The position numbers and the translations under genes are program-made. From Sinorhizobium sp. 8-89 (GTDB lineage Bacteria; Pseudomonadota; Alphaproteobacteria; Rhizobiales; Rhizobiaceae), in NCBI RefSeq assembly GCF_030124325.1, contig NZ_JASKLR010000013.1, forward strand, positions 62,001-126,000: a stretch of DNA of 64,000 bases, given 5' to 3'. The notes under the pieces are model-generated. The model saw only the letters and a program-made list of their open reading frames with translations, was not told where the DNA came from and made no database searches. This document shows, piece by piece, positions 43,570 to 49,860 of this stretch (the stretch's first letter is position 1; every line of letters begins with the position of its first letter).

Positions 43570-43854
43570 TTATTCAAGAACCTGCACGACGGTCTTCGTC
43601 TTCGGGTTCACAATGACCCGCTTTTCGTTGACGACTGCGTAGCCGTAATCAGGCTGGTCAGGAATCGGGTATACCTCCACCACTTCGGGCACCGGCTGTC
43701 CAACGACGATCTCGCCCTCATATTGAATAGACGGCGTATTCTGTTCCATCACATAGGTCCTGACCTCGCCGGGCAACACGACCGTTGTCTGGGCAATCGC
43801 CGACGAACCGACCGAGAGCAGGAGAGCCGTAATCATCATGGCAAATTTATTCAT
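43570..43854 (-). CDS. DUF1236 secreted protein
   Basis: This 94-residue protein starts MNKFAMMITALLLSVGSSAI after GGAAGGAG; a Sec signal ends near AIAQ. The mature part carries DUF1236 features: VVLPGEVRTYVMEQ, VVGQPVPEVVEVYPIPDQPD and YGYAVVNEKRVIVNPKTKTV. DUF1236 proteins are short periplasmic proteins of rhizobia without a known role. An EcfG-type promoter lies 29 bases upstream. Confidence 0.88.
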   Translation of the reverse strand: MNKFAMMITALLLSVGSSAIAQTTVVLPGEVRTYVMEQNTPSIQYEGEIVVGQPVPEVVEVYPIPDQPDYGYAVVNEKRVIVNPKTKTVVQVLE

Positions 43855-43882
43855 GATATACTCCTTCCGTAAGGACCTCCCA

Positions 43883-43907
43883 AACCAGCGGCAACGCAAA
43901 TGGTTCC
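43883..43907 (-). promoter_or_regulatory. EcfG-type promoter, GGAAC-N16-GGTT
   Basis: Minus-strand GGAAC (43907-43903) and GGTT (43886-43883), spacing 16, 29 bases before the DUF1236 start. Confidence 0.65.
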
Positions 43908-44070
43908 CGGTCCGATCGTGCTCGGTCCAGGTCGTGACCTCTCCGGTTGTGTCTTGCTTCGCGGCGCGCGGCCGCCGAGACAGCCCTGCGCCTGTGCAAA
44001 GCCAGAGCGTCTCTGGAGCCGGTTGTAAACGATACCTCGTCACCCCGCGTTCGATCGACGAACGGCGCAA

Positions 44071-44101
44071 AAAGAGGTCCATCGACGAGAAGGACCTCTT
44101 T
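44071..44101 (-). terminator. Rho-independent terminator of the Gly-rich gene
   Basis: AAAGAGGTCC (44071-44080) and GGACCTCTTT (44092-44101) form a perfect 10-bp stem; on the minus strand the stem runs into TTTTTGCG. It lies 44 bases past the stop of the gene at 44145. Confidence 0.8.
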
Positions 44102-44144
44102 AGACCCCCTTAGGGCAGTCACATCAGGTTAGAACTGGCTGTCC

Positions 44145-44447
44145 TCAACCTCCCCCGCTGCCCGATGTGCCGCCGCTGTCGTCCCCTCCAACTCCACTGC
44201 CAGTATCCTCTGGGCCACCACCGCCGCCCGTACCGTCCTCAGGGCCGCCGCCGCCTCCACCGGTACTGTCCTCACGACCACTGCCGTCGTTGCTGCTGTC
44301 TCGCGTTCCTCCCGGTATGAGAATGACGCCGTTGTCAGCGTAGGCATTGCTTGAATCGCTATCCACACTCGCCGAGATGAGCGGCGAGACAGTCGCGGAT
44401 GCGAGCCCAAGCAGCGACGCGGCGATGACTCTTGGAAGCTTGTCCAT
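44145..44447 (-). CDS. Secreted Gly/Asp/Ser-rich low-complexity protein
   Basis: This 100-residue protein has a signal peptide (MDKLPRVIAASLLGLASATV..., cut near residue 25). The remainder becomes a repetitive Gly-rich acidic tail with GGGGGGPEDGTGGGGGPEDT from about residue 62. It starts after AAGGAGGA and has its own terminator. The tail is probably disordered and calcium- or water-binding at most. A leader hairpin lies 3 bases upstream of the ribosome site. No EcfG-type promoter is visible. Confidence 0.75.
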   Translation of the reverse strand: MDKLPRVIAASLLGLASATVSPLISASVDSDSSNAYADNGVILIPGGTRDSSNDGSGREDSTGGGGGGPEDGTGGGGGPEDTGSGVGGDDSGGTSGSGGG

Positions 44448-44462
44448 TGCGTATCCTCCTTT

Positions 44463-44480
44463 GGCGGGCACACGCCCGCC
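44463..44480 (-). promoter_or_regulatory. Leader hairpin before the Gly-rich gene
   Basis: GGCGGGC and GCCCGCC form a perfect 7-bp stem with loop ACAC (minus-strand GTGT). It lies 5 bases upstream of AAGGAGGA on the minus strand and has no T tract. It may affect mRNA stability or ribosome access. Confidence 0.5.
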
Positions 44481-44690
44481 TGGGGCCAACCTTCACGAAG
44501 GAAAGCAGGCATCTGCCCCAGCCAGTCGAAGGATCGCACCAAACAGAGGCATTTTAGAGATCTGCAATACCACTGCCGGATCTGCGGCGGCACGAGAGCC
44601 ACGGAGAGACGGCCGGCTGTACTTTTAAGAATCACGCAGCCCGGCAACGGGGCGTCCAAACCGGCCCCTAAATATCATCCACGGCGCGAG

Positions 44691-44715
44691 GGAACCAAAA
44701 GGCCAGCCAGGCATT
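44691..44715 (+). promoter_or_regulatory. EcfG-like promoter of the ECF sigma gene, GGAAC-N16-CATT
   Basis: GGAAC 44691-44695 and CATT 44712-44715 with 16-base spacing end 48 bases before ATG 44763. If used, the sigma factor is autoregulated or under a paralogous EcfG. Confidence 0.6.
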
Positions 44716-44762
44716 GTTCGACGTTACCTATGTTCTGTTCGTGCAAAAGGGCGGTATTCGAT

Positions 44763-45284
44763 ATGCCTGCCACCGGCATTCATGTGCTTCACCAATCGCA
44801 TCACGTAGAGGAGCAGGTCGTCGATCTGATTCCTGCTCTGCGGGCGTTCGCCCGGACGTTCACATCGGTACCCTTCGAGGCGGATGATCTCATCCAGGAA
44901 ACCCTGTTTCGGGCACTGAGAAGTATCGACCAATTTGAACCGGGCACCAGCCTGAAGTCCTGGCTGTTCACGATCATGCGCAACGCTTTCCGGACGCAGT
45001 ACAAGATCCGAACGCGCGAGAGCCCTGGGAACACCAATTGCGCGGAGTTGCCGATCCCGATGGCGCCGCCGCAGGAATGGTCGGTCCTGAATGGCGAGCT
45101 CCGCAACGCTTTGGCGTCCCTGACCCCCGAGCACCGCGAGGTCCTTGTCCTCGTCGCCGGTTTCGGCATGAGCTACAAGGAAGCGGCCGACATATGTGAT
45201 TGCGCGATCGGCACCATCAAAAGCAGGCTCAGCCGCGCCCGCGAAGAATTGATGGTTCAAATGCATGGAAATCCGTTGAACTAA
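44763..45284 (+). CDS. ECF RNA polymerase sigma factor, EcfG/RpoE2-like
   Basis: This 173-residue sigma factor has region 2 (VVDLIPALRAFARTFTSVPFEADDLIQETLFRALRSIDQF, with FEPGTSLKSWLFTIMRNAF) and region 4 (LASLTPEHREVLVLVAGFGMSYKEAADICDCAIGTIKSRLSRAREEL). The layout and the GTIKSRxSRAR end match the EcfG (ECF15) group that drives the alphaproteobacterial general stress response. ATG 44763 fits the promoter at 44691 better than ATG 44730, which would leave almost no leader. Classical neighbours PhyR and a histidine kinase are absent here, so it is probably a second EcfG copy. Confidence 0.85.
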   Translation: MPATGIHVLHQSHHVEEQVVDLIPALRAFARTFTSVPFEADDLIQETLFRALRSIDQFEPGTSLKSWLFTIMRNAFRTQYKIRTRESPGNTNCAELPIPMAPPQEWSVLNGELRNALASLTPEHREVLVLVAGFGMSYKEAADICDCAIGTIKSRLSRAREELMVQMHGNPLN

Positions 45285-45305
45285 CCGCAGCTGGAATGAA
45301 CCCGC

Positions 45306-45464
45306 TCAGCGCATGCGCGCATTCAACGCTTCCTGCAGTTGGCGAGCAAGCTCCAGCAGCCGCTCCGGCACAGCCTCCTTCTGTATCTTCGCCATGAGCG
45401 ACGCGATCCGCTCGTCAATGGCCTTGTCTACGTCCGCACCCTCAGGTGCTCTGGTTTCGCTCAT
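45306..45464 (-). CDS. Small helical protein, possibly NepR-like anti-sigma factor
   Basis: This 52-residue protein starts MSETRAPEGADVDKAIDERI after GAAGGACAGG and converges on the sigma gene with 21 bases between stops. The helix pair with KIQKEAVPERLLELARQLQE recalls the E-P-V-P-x-R-F-L-x-L-x-x-x-L core of NepR, the protein that holds EcfG inactive until PhyR removes it. NepR genes usually precede ecfG on the same strand, so orientation is unusual. The first NepR helix is shorter than normal, hence only moderate confidence. Confidence 0.5.
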   Translation of the reverse strand: MSETRAPEGADVDKAIDERIASLMAKIQKEAVPERLLELARQLQEALNARMR

Positions 45465-45730
45465 CCGCCTGTCCTTCGTCGTGGCGAGGATAACGTATTG
45501 TGCCCGGTTCGCCATGTAAACCGCCAGAGCCGGATGGGAAAGTTTGATGCGGTTTTTGTCCGCAGACGCCGTAACCCATTAGAATCGATCACCGTTTGGC
45601 GCAAATATATACCCCTCGAGGCGCATTCCCTTGGGGGGCCTCGGTGCAGTGGAGTTTGGCGGATCGCCAAAGCGCTCAACGCGTCAGTGCTGCAACTCTC
45701 GGCTCGCGCCGACCGGTATCCTGTCGCATC

Positions 45731-45919
45731 TCAAGACTTCGAAACGTGTTCCTTCTTGCCCTTTCGCTTGGTCGATGCCATTTCCTCGAGTTCCTTCTCG
45801 GTCATGGATTTTTCCATGCTCTTCGAAGCCTCCTTGAGCTCGCTCTTCTTCTTTTCGCCCCGCTTGGCGGCAAGCGCGGCACCTGCAGCCATTTGCTGTG
45901 CTTTTGATTTTGCAGGCAT
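45731..45919 (-). CDS. DUF3008 family small protein
   Basis: This 62-residue protein begins MPAKSKAQQMAAGAALAAKR after GAAGGAG and ends EKELEEMASTKRKGKKEHVS. Both ends match DUF3008, a short highly conserved Lys/Ala-rich family of unknown function. An EcfG-type promoter ends 55 bases before the ATG. Confidence 0.88.
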   Translation of the reverse strand: MPAKSKAQQMAAGAALAAKRGEKKKSELKEASKSMEKSMTEKELEEMASTKRKGKKEHVSKS

Positions 45920-45973
45920 CTTTCTTCTCCTTCGGGCGGCCTTACAGCGCCGCACGGATTTCAACACCCCCGG

Positions 45974-45998
45974 AACCGGCAAGCGTCAATTATGTTCC
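45974..45998 (-). promoter_or_regulatory. EcfG-type promoter, GGAAC-N16-GGTT
   Basis: Minus-strand GGAAC (45998-45994) and GGTT (45977-45974), spacing 16, upstream of the DUF3008 gene. Confidence 0.62.
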
Positions 45999-46193
45999 GT
46001 TCGATGAGAACGAGTGGCACGAGGCGTCATTGGAGATGTGCCGGCTCCTACTTCCTGGTTGCCATATAGAAGCCGCCACGGCCTTGGCACCGGCTGTGTT
46101 GACGTGGTCTCCGCACTTCATCCGTTTCGAGGGGTGAACACTGAAGCATGCCGAACCCGAACCGGGTCGGCTTGAGAAATCCTGGGGTGCCGA

Positions 46194-46694
46194 TCAAGCG
46201 GCGAAGAGCCAGAACAGGGACGCGAATATCAGGATAAAGAGCGCAATCGCTCCGAGAAAGCGGATCATGCCGGCATTGGTGTTGCCGCCAAGAGCGCGGT
46301 TCCACGCTTCTCCGCCGGTGCCATCGTCATCCTGTTGCGCATCACTCTCGGCCGTCACGTGGCCGCCGCGAGGTTGGTGTCCCGGCACGTATCTCACCGC
46401 CGTGCGTATGGTTTCGCCATAGTCGCGCGGTCGCGGCTGCGGCGGATCTGCCCGGGCGGCCTCCTGATCAGACGTGCTTGGCGTCCAGCCAACGGCGTCG
46501 CCGGCATCGGCGACGTGTCCGCTGGGCGGGGCTTGGTCTTCCGCCTCAGGCAGACCAAGTTCCGCCGCCTTCCAGGCCTCTTCCTTCCGGGACTCTTTGG
46601 GCTTTCCTGTTCTCGGCGATCTGCCCGCATGCGAGCCTGGTTGCGCTCGACGCGGGTCTGCGCCGTCGCCGTTGCTGTAGTGCTTCGCTGGCAT
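46194..46694 (-). CDS. Hypothetical protein with C-terminal membrane anchor
   Basis: This 166-residue protein starts MPAKHYSNGDGADPRRAQPG after AAGGAG. About 140 residues are low-complexity, Pro/Asp/Arg-rich and probably disordered; the last 21 (AIALFILIFASLFWLFAA) form a membrane anchor, leaving the long domain in the cytoplasm. A weaker EcfG-like promoter (GGAAC-N16-GCTT) lies 24 bases upstream. No family recognised. Confidence 0.72.
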   Translation of the reverse strand: MPAKHYSNGDGADPRRAQPGSHAGRSPRTGKPKESRKEEAWKAAELGLPEAEDQAPPSGHVADAGDAVGWTPSTSDQEAARADPPQPRPRDYGETIRTAVRYVPGHQPRGGHVTAESDAQQDDDGTGGEAWNRALGGNTNAGMIRFLGAIALFILIFASLFWLFAA

Positions 46695-46717
46695 CTCCGG
46701 ACTCCTTCGTTGCAAGA

Positions 46718-46742
46718 AAGCGCAAGGCATGCCTTTTGTTCC
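46718..46742 (-). promoter_or_regulatory. EcfG-like promoter, GGAAC-N16-GCTT
   Basis: Minus-strand GGAAC (46742-46738) and GCTT (46721-46718), spacing 16. The -10 is degenerate but keeps the TT. Confidence 0.45.
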
Positions 46743-46814
46743 GCCTTGCGCTTTGACTGCGGCCGAAGCGGACTGATCCTACCGAAGGATGGGCCGGACG
46801 CGATCGCGTGTGTT

Positions 46815-47255
46815 TTAGCCGCTTGGTTCGGACTGGTTGTGAGCGCCGCCGGGAACCGTCACGCCTTTAAGGCCGGTGCCGGCAACCGCGGGCTGCTCGC
46901 GGGCAGCATCGGCGAGCGATACAACGCCGACCAATCGCTTGTCGCGGTTGACTACAGGCAGACGTCGAACCTGGACATCGCCCATGTTGCGCGCAACGTC
47001 GTCCACTTCCTCATCTTCGAAGCAGTATTTGACATCGGTGGTCATGATGTCTCCTATTTTCGACTGGAGATCGAGGCCGTCTGCGACGCCCCTAACAACG
47101 ATGTCCCTGTCCGTTATCATGCCGACCAGGCGATCGTGGTCGCCCACGGGCAGAAAGCCGATATCGTTCTCGGCCATTTGCCTTGCGACCTCGGCGATGG
47201 TCTCGTTCGGGCTGACAAGATGAACGTCTCTGGTCATGATTTCCGATACGTGCAT
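46815..47255 (-). CDS. CBS-domain pair protein
   Basis: This 146-residue protein consists of two CBS motifs: MHVSEIMTRDVHLVSPNETI to LVGMITDRDIVVRGV (about 1-56), and IGDIMTTDVKYCFEDEEVDD to LVGVVSLADAAREQ (about 67-121). It resembles free-standing CBS regulators induced in stationary phase and is distinct from the CBS protein at 42476. A GGAAC lies upstream but without a correct -10, so its promoter is uncertain. Confidence 0.9.
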   Translation of the reverse strand: MHVSEIMTRDVHLVSPNETIAEVARQMAENDIGFLPVGDHDRLVGMITDRDIVVRGVADGLDLQSKIGDIMTTDVKYCFEDEEVDDVARNMGDVQVRRLPVVNRDKRLVGVVSLADAAREQPAVAGTGLKGVTVPGGAHNQSEPSG

Positions 47256-47322
47256 GGTCTTGCTCCTTGTGAATTCTTAATTGCTACCGACCAGGCGTTC
47301 CGCCCGCGGTTTTCGTGCGCGG

Positions 47323-47574
47323 CTATTGCCCCGTCGATTCGGCTTTTCGGGTCTTGCCCTCGGATGGGGGCGACGCCGGCGTTGAGGTCGCGTGCGTTGT
47401 TCCCTCCGTTTCGAGATCCTGCTTTTCGCCGGTACTCGACCGGTTTTCATCGCGCTGCATCTCCCGCGACGCCTGTTCCCAGTGCCTCTGATCCTGACCC
47501 TCGGGGCGACCTTCCTTTTCCCAGATCGCATAGGCTCTCCGCCGGATAAGTTCTTCCCTATCGTTGTTGTCCAT
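47323..47574 (-). CDS. DUF2934 family small protein
   Basis: This 83-residue protein starts MDNNDREELIRRRAYAIWEK and continues EGRPEGQDQRHWEQAS, the DUF2934 signature (I-R-x-R-A-Y-x-I-W-E-x-E-G-x-P-x-G-x-D-x-x-H-W). The rest is a hydrophilic Thr/Ser-rich tail. GAAGGGAC precedes the ATG, and an exact EcfG-type promoter ends 45 bases upstream. Function unknown. Confidence 0.9.
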   Translation of the reverse strand: MDNNDREELIRRRAYAIWEKEGRPEGQDQRHWEQASREMQRDENRSSTGEKQDLETEGTTHATSTPASPPSEGKTRKAESTGQ

Positions 47575-47618
47575 GTCCCTTCTTCCTCGCCGCTGAACTC
47601 TGTCGATGGCAGAACTCA

Positions 47619-47643
47619 AACGGTGCGACCGCTCAATTGTTCC
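47619..47643 (-). promoter_or_regulatory. EcfG-type promoter, exact GGAAC-N16-CGTT
   Basis: Minus-strand GGAAC (47643-47639) and CGTT (47622-47619), spacing 16. It overlaps the last codons of the Pro-rich gene that ends at 47633. Confidence 0.78.
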
Positions 47644-47821
47644 ACCCGTTTCCGCGCGCTTGGAAATGTTTGGGAGGCTCCGGATTTTCGTCCGGATTGG
47701 GGATCGGCACTTCGTCGGGAAGGCGCTCGGGATCCGGTTCCTCGATCGGCGGTTCGGGGTTCCAGGGCGGTGGTGGCTGCGGTGACGGTGGTTTTGGGTC
47801 CGGTTGGCGCGGATTCGGCAT
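47633..47821 (-). CDS. Small proline-rich hypothetical protein
   Basis: This 62-residue protein starts MPNPRQPDPKPPSPQPPPPW after GGAGCG and is about one third proline with many Glu/Asp, ending KHFQARGNGWNN. It is certainly unstructured, without signal or membrane segment. A weak EcfG-like promoter lies 73 bases upstream, and its 3' end carries the promoter of the DUF2934 gene. Role unknown. Confidence 0.62.
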   Translation of the reverse strand: MPNPRQPDPKPPSPQPPPPWNPEPPIEEPDPERLPDEVPIPNPDENPEPPKHFQARGNGWNN

Positions 47822-47893
47822 TTTTTCGCTCCATTCCTGAATGCGGGCCCCTTCCTGAATGAGGTCTGAGCCCCGGCCTCGGGTTCGATGAAA

Positions 47894-47918
47894 AATCCCG
47901 GTCGACCGTGAATGTTCC
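47894..47918 (-). promoter_or_regulatory. EcfG-like promoter, GGAAC-N16-GATT
   Basis: Minus-strand GGAAC (47918-47914) and GATT (47897-47894), spacing 16, 73 bases before the Pro-rich gene. Confidence 0.42.
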
Positions 47919-48037
47919 ACACGTCATCCGCACCGCCGGGCCGCAGCGCGTCTCCCTCGCCTGCCGATCGCGGTCCAAGGCCTGGATGAGGTCGGGCCTC
48001 TTGAGAACGACTGCGGATCGACCCACCGTGGAAACCT

Positions 48038-48062
48038 GGAACCGATCCGCCCCTCAGCCGTT
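48038..48062 (+). promoter_or_regulatory. EcfG-type promoter, exact GGAAC-N16-CGTT
   Basis: GGAAC 48038-48042 and CGTT 48059-48062 with 16-base spacing end 42 bases before the BON gene. Confidence 0.78.
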
Positions 48063-48103
48063 GGGATCGCATTGGCACGAGGAACGAGCGCAAGGAGGAA
48101 CCG

Positions 48104-48793
48104 ATGGCGAGAAAGAAGGACTTTGGCCGGTCCCACGAAAGGGAGCGGGATCGGTATGGCGCACCCGACGATTATGAGCGCGAGCGGCGACGCGCGCGCG
48201 AGCGCTTCGGCGAAGCTCCACGCGGAGCGGAGTACGAAAACTCCATGTATTTTCCGGATCCCGAACCCCGCCGCTCGGAGCGTTATCGCGGCATGGACGA
48301 GGGCTATGACCGGTGGAACCGCGAAGGGGCGTTTAGCGACTATTATGGCTCCGGCTACGGGTATAGCGGGCAACGCCCTTACCGCGACCACGGAGCGCCT
48401 TCGCAAGAGAGGCGGCAACGCGGGTTCGTTGATCGAGCGAGAGACGAAGTCGCCTCCTGGTTCGGCGACGAGGAGGCCGAGTGGCGCCGCGAGATGGATC
48501 AGTATCGCGGCAAAGGGCCCAAGGGTTACACCCGTTCCGACAATCGTATCCAAGAAGACGTGAGCGACCGGCTCAGCGACGACGGCGCGCTCGACGCCTC
48601 CAACATCGAGGTCTCCGTGTTGAATGGCGAGGTGCAACTCAGCGGTTTCGTCGATTCCAAGTGGGCCAAGCGCCGGGCCGAAGATTGTGCCGACGACGTT
48701 TCAGGCGTTACGCATGTGCAGAACAATATTCGGGTCCAGCCCCCGACAGGCGCGGCACCTCGGCCAATCGGCGACACCGATCGCGATCTCTGA
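48104..48793 (+). CDS. BON-domain protein with charged N-terminal half
   Basis: This 229-residue protein follows AAGGAGG. Residues 1-110 are Arg/Glu/Tyr/Gly-rich, probably disordered; DEVASWFGDEEAEWRREMDQ is a motif seen in rhizobial BON proteins. Residues about 145-215 form the BON fold (RIQEDVSDRLSDD, NIEVSVLNGEVQLSGFVDSK, GVTHVQNNIRV). BON domains are thought to bind phospholipid or help envelope integrity. No signal peptide is seen. The exact EcfG-type promoter supports a stress role. Confidence 0.87.
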   Translation: MARKKDFGRSHERERDRYGAPDDYERERRRARERFGEAPRGAEYENSMYFPDPEPRRSERYRGMDEGYDRWNREGAFSDYYGSGYGYSGQRPYRDHGAPSQERRQRGFVDRARDEVASWFGDEEAEWRREMDQYRGKGPKGYTRSDNRIQEDVSDRLSDDGALDASNIEVSVLNGEVQLSGFVDSKWAKRRAEDCADDVSGVTHVQNNIRVQPPTGAAPRPIGDTDRDL

Positions 48794-48816
48794 CTGCGAA
48801 GATCGACTGAGGTCGT

Positions 48817-49860
48817 TCAGTTCGGTTTCCGGCGCTTCGATCGCCCGGCGCGGGTCAGAAAATTCAACATGCGCGCCTCTTCGGCGCGCAATTCTTTGTT
48901 CGCGCGGCCGCGCGCGTCGAGGTTTCTGGCTGAAACGGAACGGTCACCGGCAAGCGCAATAATTTCCGGATGGATGTAGCTCGCGCGCGCGATGGCCGGC
49001 GTGTTGTGCAGGACCGACGCGGCTGCCTCGCTCATCTGCTTGACGGTTGGCCGTTCCCCCCTTTCCACAGCGGCACGCGCGACGGTAAATGCCGCGACGC
49101 TTCCCGCCCAGGTCCGGAATGTTTTCGCGGAAATCTCCGCTCCCGATATCTCGGCGAGATAACGATTGAGGCGCCCTGAGTCGATCGGCCGCAACGTGTC
49201 GGTCTCATCCTTCCATACAAAAAGCTGCCGGCCGGGCAAGTCCGAAATCTCTTCGAGCAGCCGCTGCAATCTCGGATGGCGCAGCCTGCGCCTCACCCGC
49301 TTACCGCCTTTGCTGGCGAAGCTCAATTGGACGCAGCCGTCGGAAAGCTTGAGGTGGCGCTTGAGCAAGGTCGTCGCGCCATAGGTTGCATTCGCCTGCA
49401 CGTATGCCGGACTGCCGACACGCAGATGAGCTTCGTCGAGTAGGGCCACCAGCGCCGCCAGAACGGTGCGGACGTCGTCGGGCGCGCCCTGCATATGGCG
49501 CCGGATCGTGCGGCGAATCCTCGGCAGCACCTTTCCGAACGTCAGAAGCTGTCCGAACTTGTCGCCACTTCGCAGCGCCTGCCATTCCTTGTGGTAGCGA
49601 TATTGCTTTCGGCCGCGCGCGTCATAGCCGGTCGCCTGAAGGTGGCCGCTCTCATCCAGGCAGATCCAGACGTTCTCGTAAGCCGGCGGCAGGCCCAGAG
49701 ACGATATGCGCGCTTTCACCGCGGGGTCGGAAAGCACCGAACCGTCCGGCAGACGATAGACGAAGCCCCTGCCTTTACGTTGGCGCCTGATGCCCGGCTC
49801 GGTGTCGCTGACATAAACGAGCCCGTTTTCCTCCAGCGCGGGCCTGCCGTTTCTAGCCAT
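48817..49860 (-). CDS. DNA topoisomerase IB (poxvirus/bacterial type)
   Basis: This 347-residue enzyme starts MARNGRPALEENGLVYVSDT. The catalytic set is visible: Arg in EAHLRVGSPAY, Lys in SFASKGGKRVR, Arg in TFRTWAGS, His in SVLHNTPAIA and nucleophile Tyr in ARASYIHPEI. It relaxes supercoils through a 3'-phosphotyrosine intermediate without ATP. Its start overlaps the GlgX stop by 8 bases, so it is translated from the same stress-promoted mRNA as glycogen debranching enzyme. Confidence 0.9.
   Translation of the reverse strand: MARNGRPALEENGLVYVSDTEPGIRRQRKGRGFVYRLPDGSVLSDPAVKARISSLGLPPAYENVWICLDESGHLQATGYDARGRKQYRYHKEWQALRSGDKFGQLLTFGKVLPRIRRTIRRHMQGAPDDVRTVLAALVALLDEAHLRVGSPAYVQANATYGATTLLKRHLKLSDGCVQLSFASKGGKRVRRRLRHPRLQRLLEEISDLPGRQLFVWKDETDTLRPIDSGRLNRYLAEISGAEISAKTFRTWAGSVAAFTVARAAVERGERPTVKQMSEAAASVLHNTPAIARASYIHPEIIALAGDRSVSARNLDARGRANKELRAEEARMLNFLTRAGRSKRRKPN

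Larger units (their letters stand above)
44448..44762. other. 315-base divergent control region
   Basis: The left part is the leader of the Gly-rich gene with its hairpin; the right part holds the EcfG-type promoter of the sigma-factor gene at 44691-44715. I see nothing coding in it. Confidence 0.5.

Noticed and set aside
45540-45730. Possible remnant gene or small protein between the NepR-like and DUF3008 genes
   Set aside because: Short open frames exist on both strands but none has a ribosome site or recognisable motif.
47277-47301. GGAAC upstream of the CBS gene at 46815 as another EcfG-type promoter
   Set aside because: After 16 bases the sequence is TTAA rather than NNTT at the proper place, and no other spacing fits. 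I leave this gene without a promoter call.
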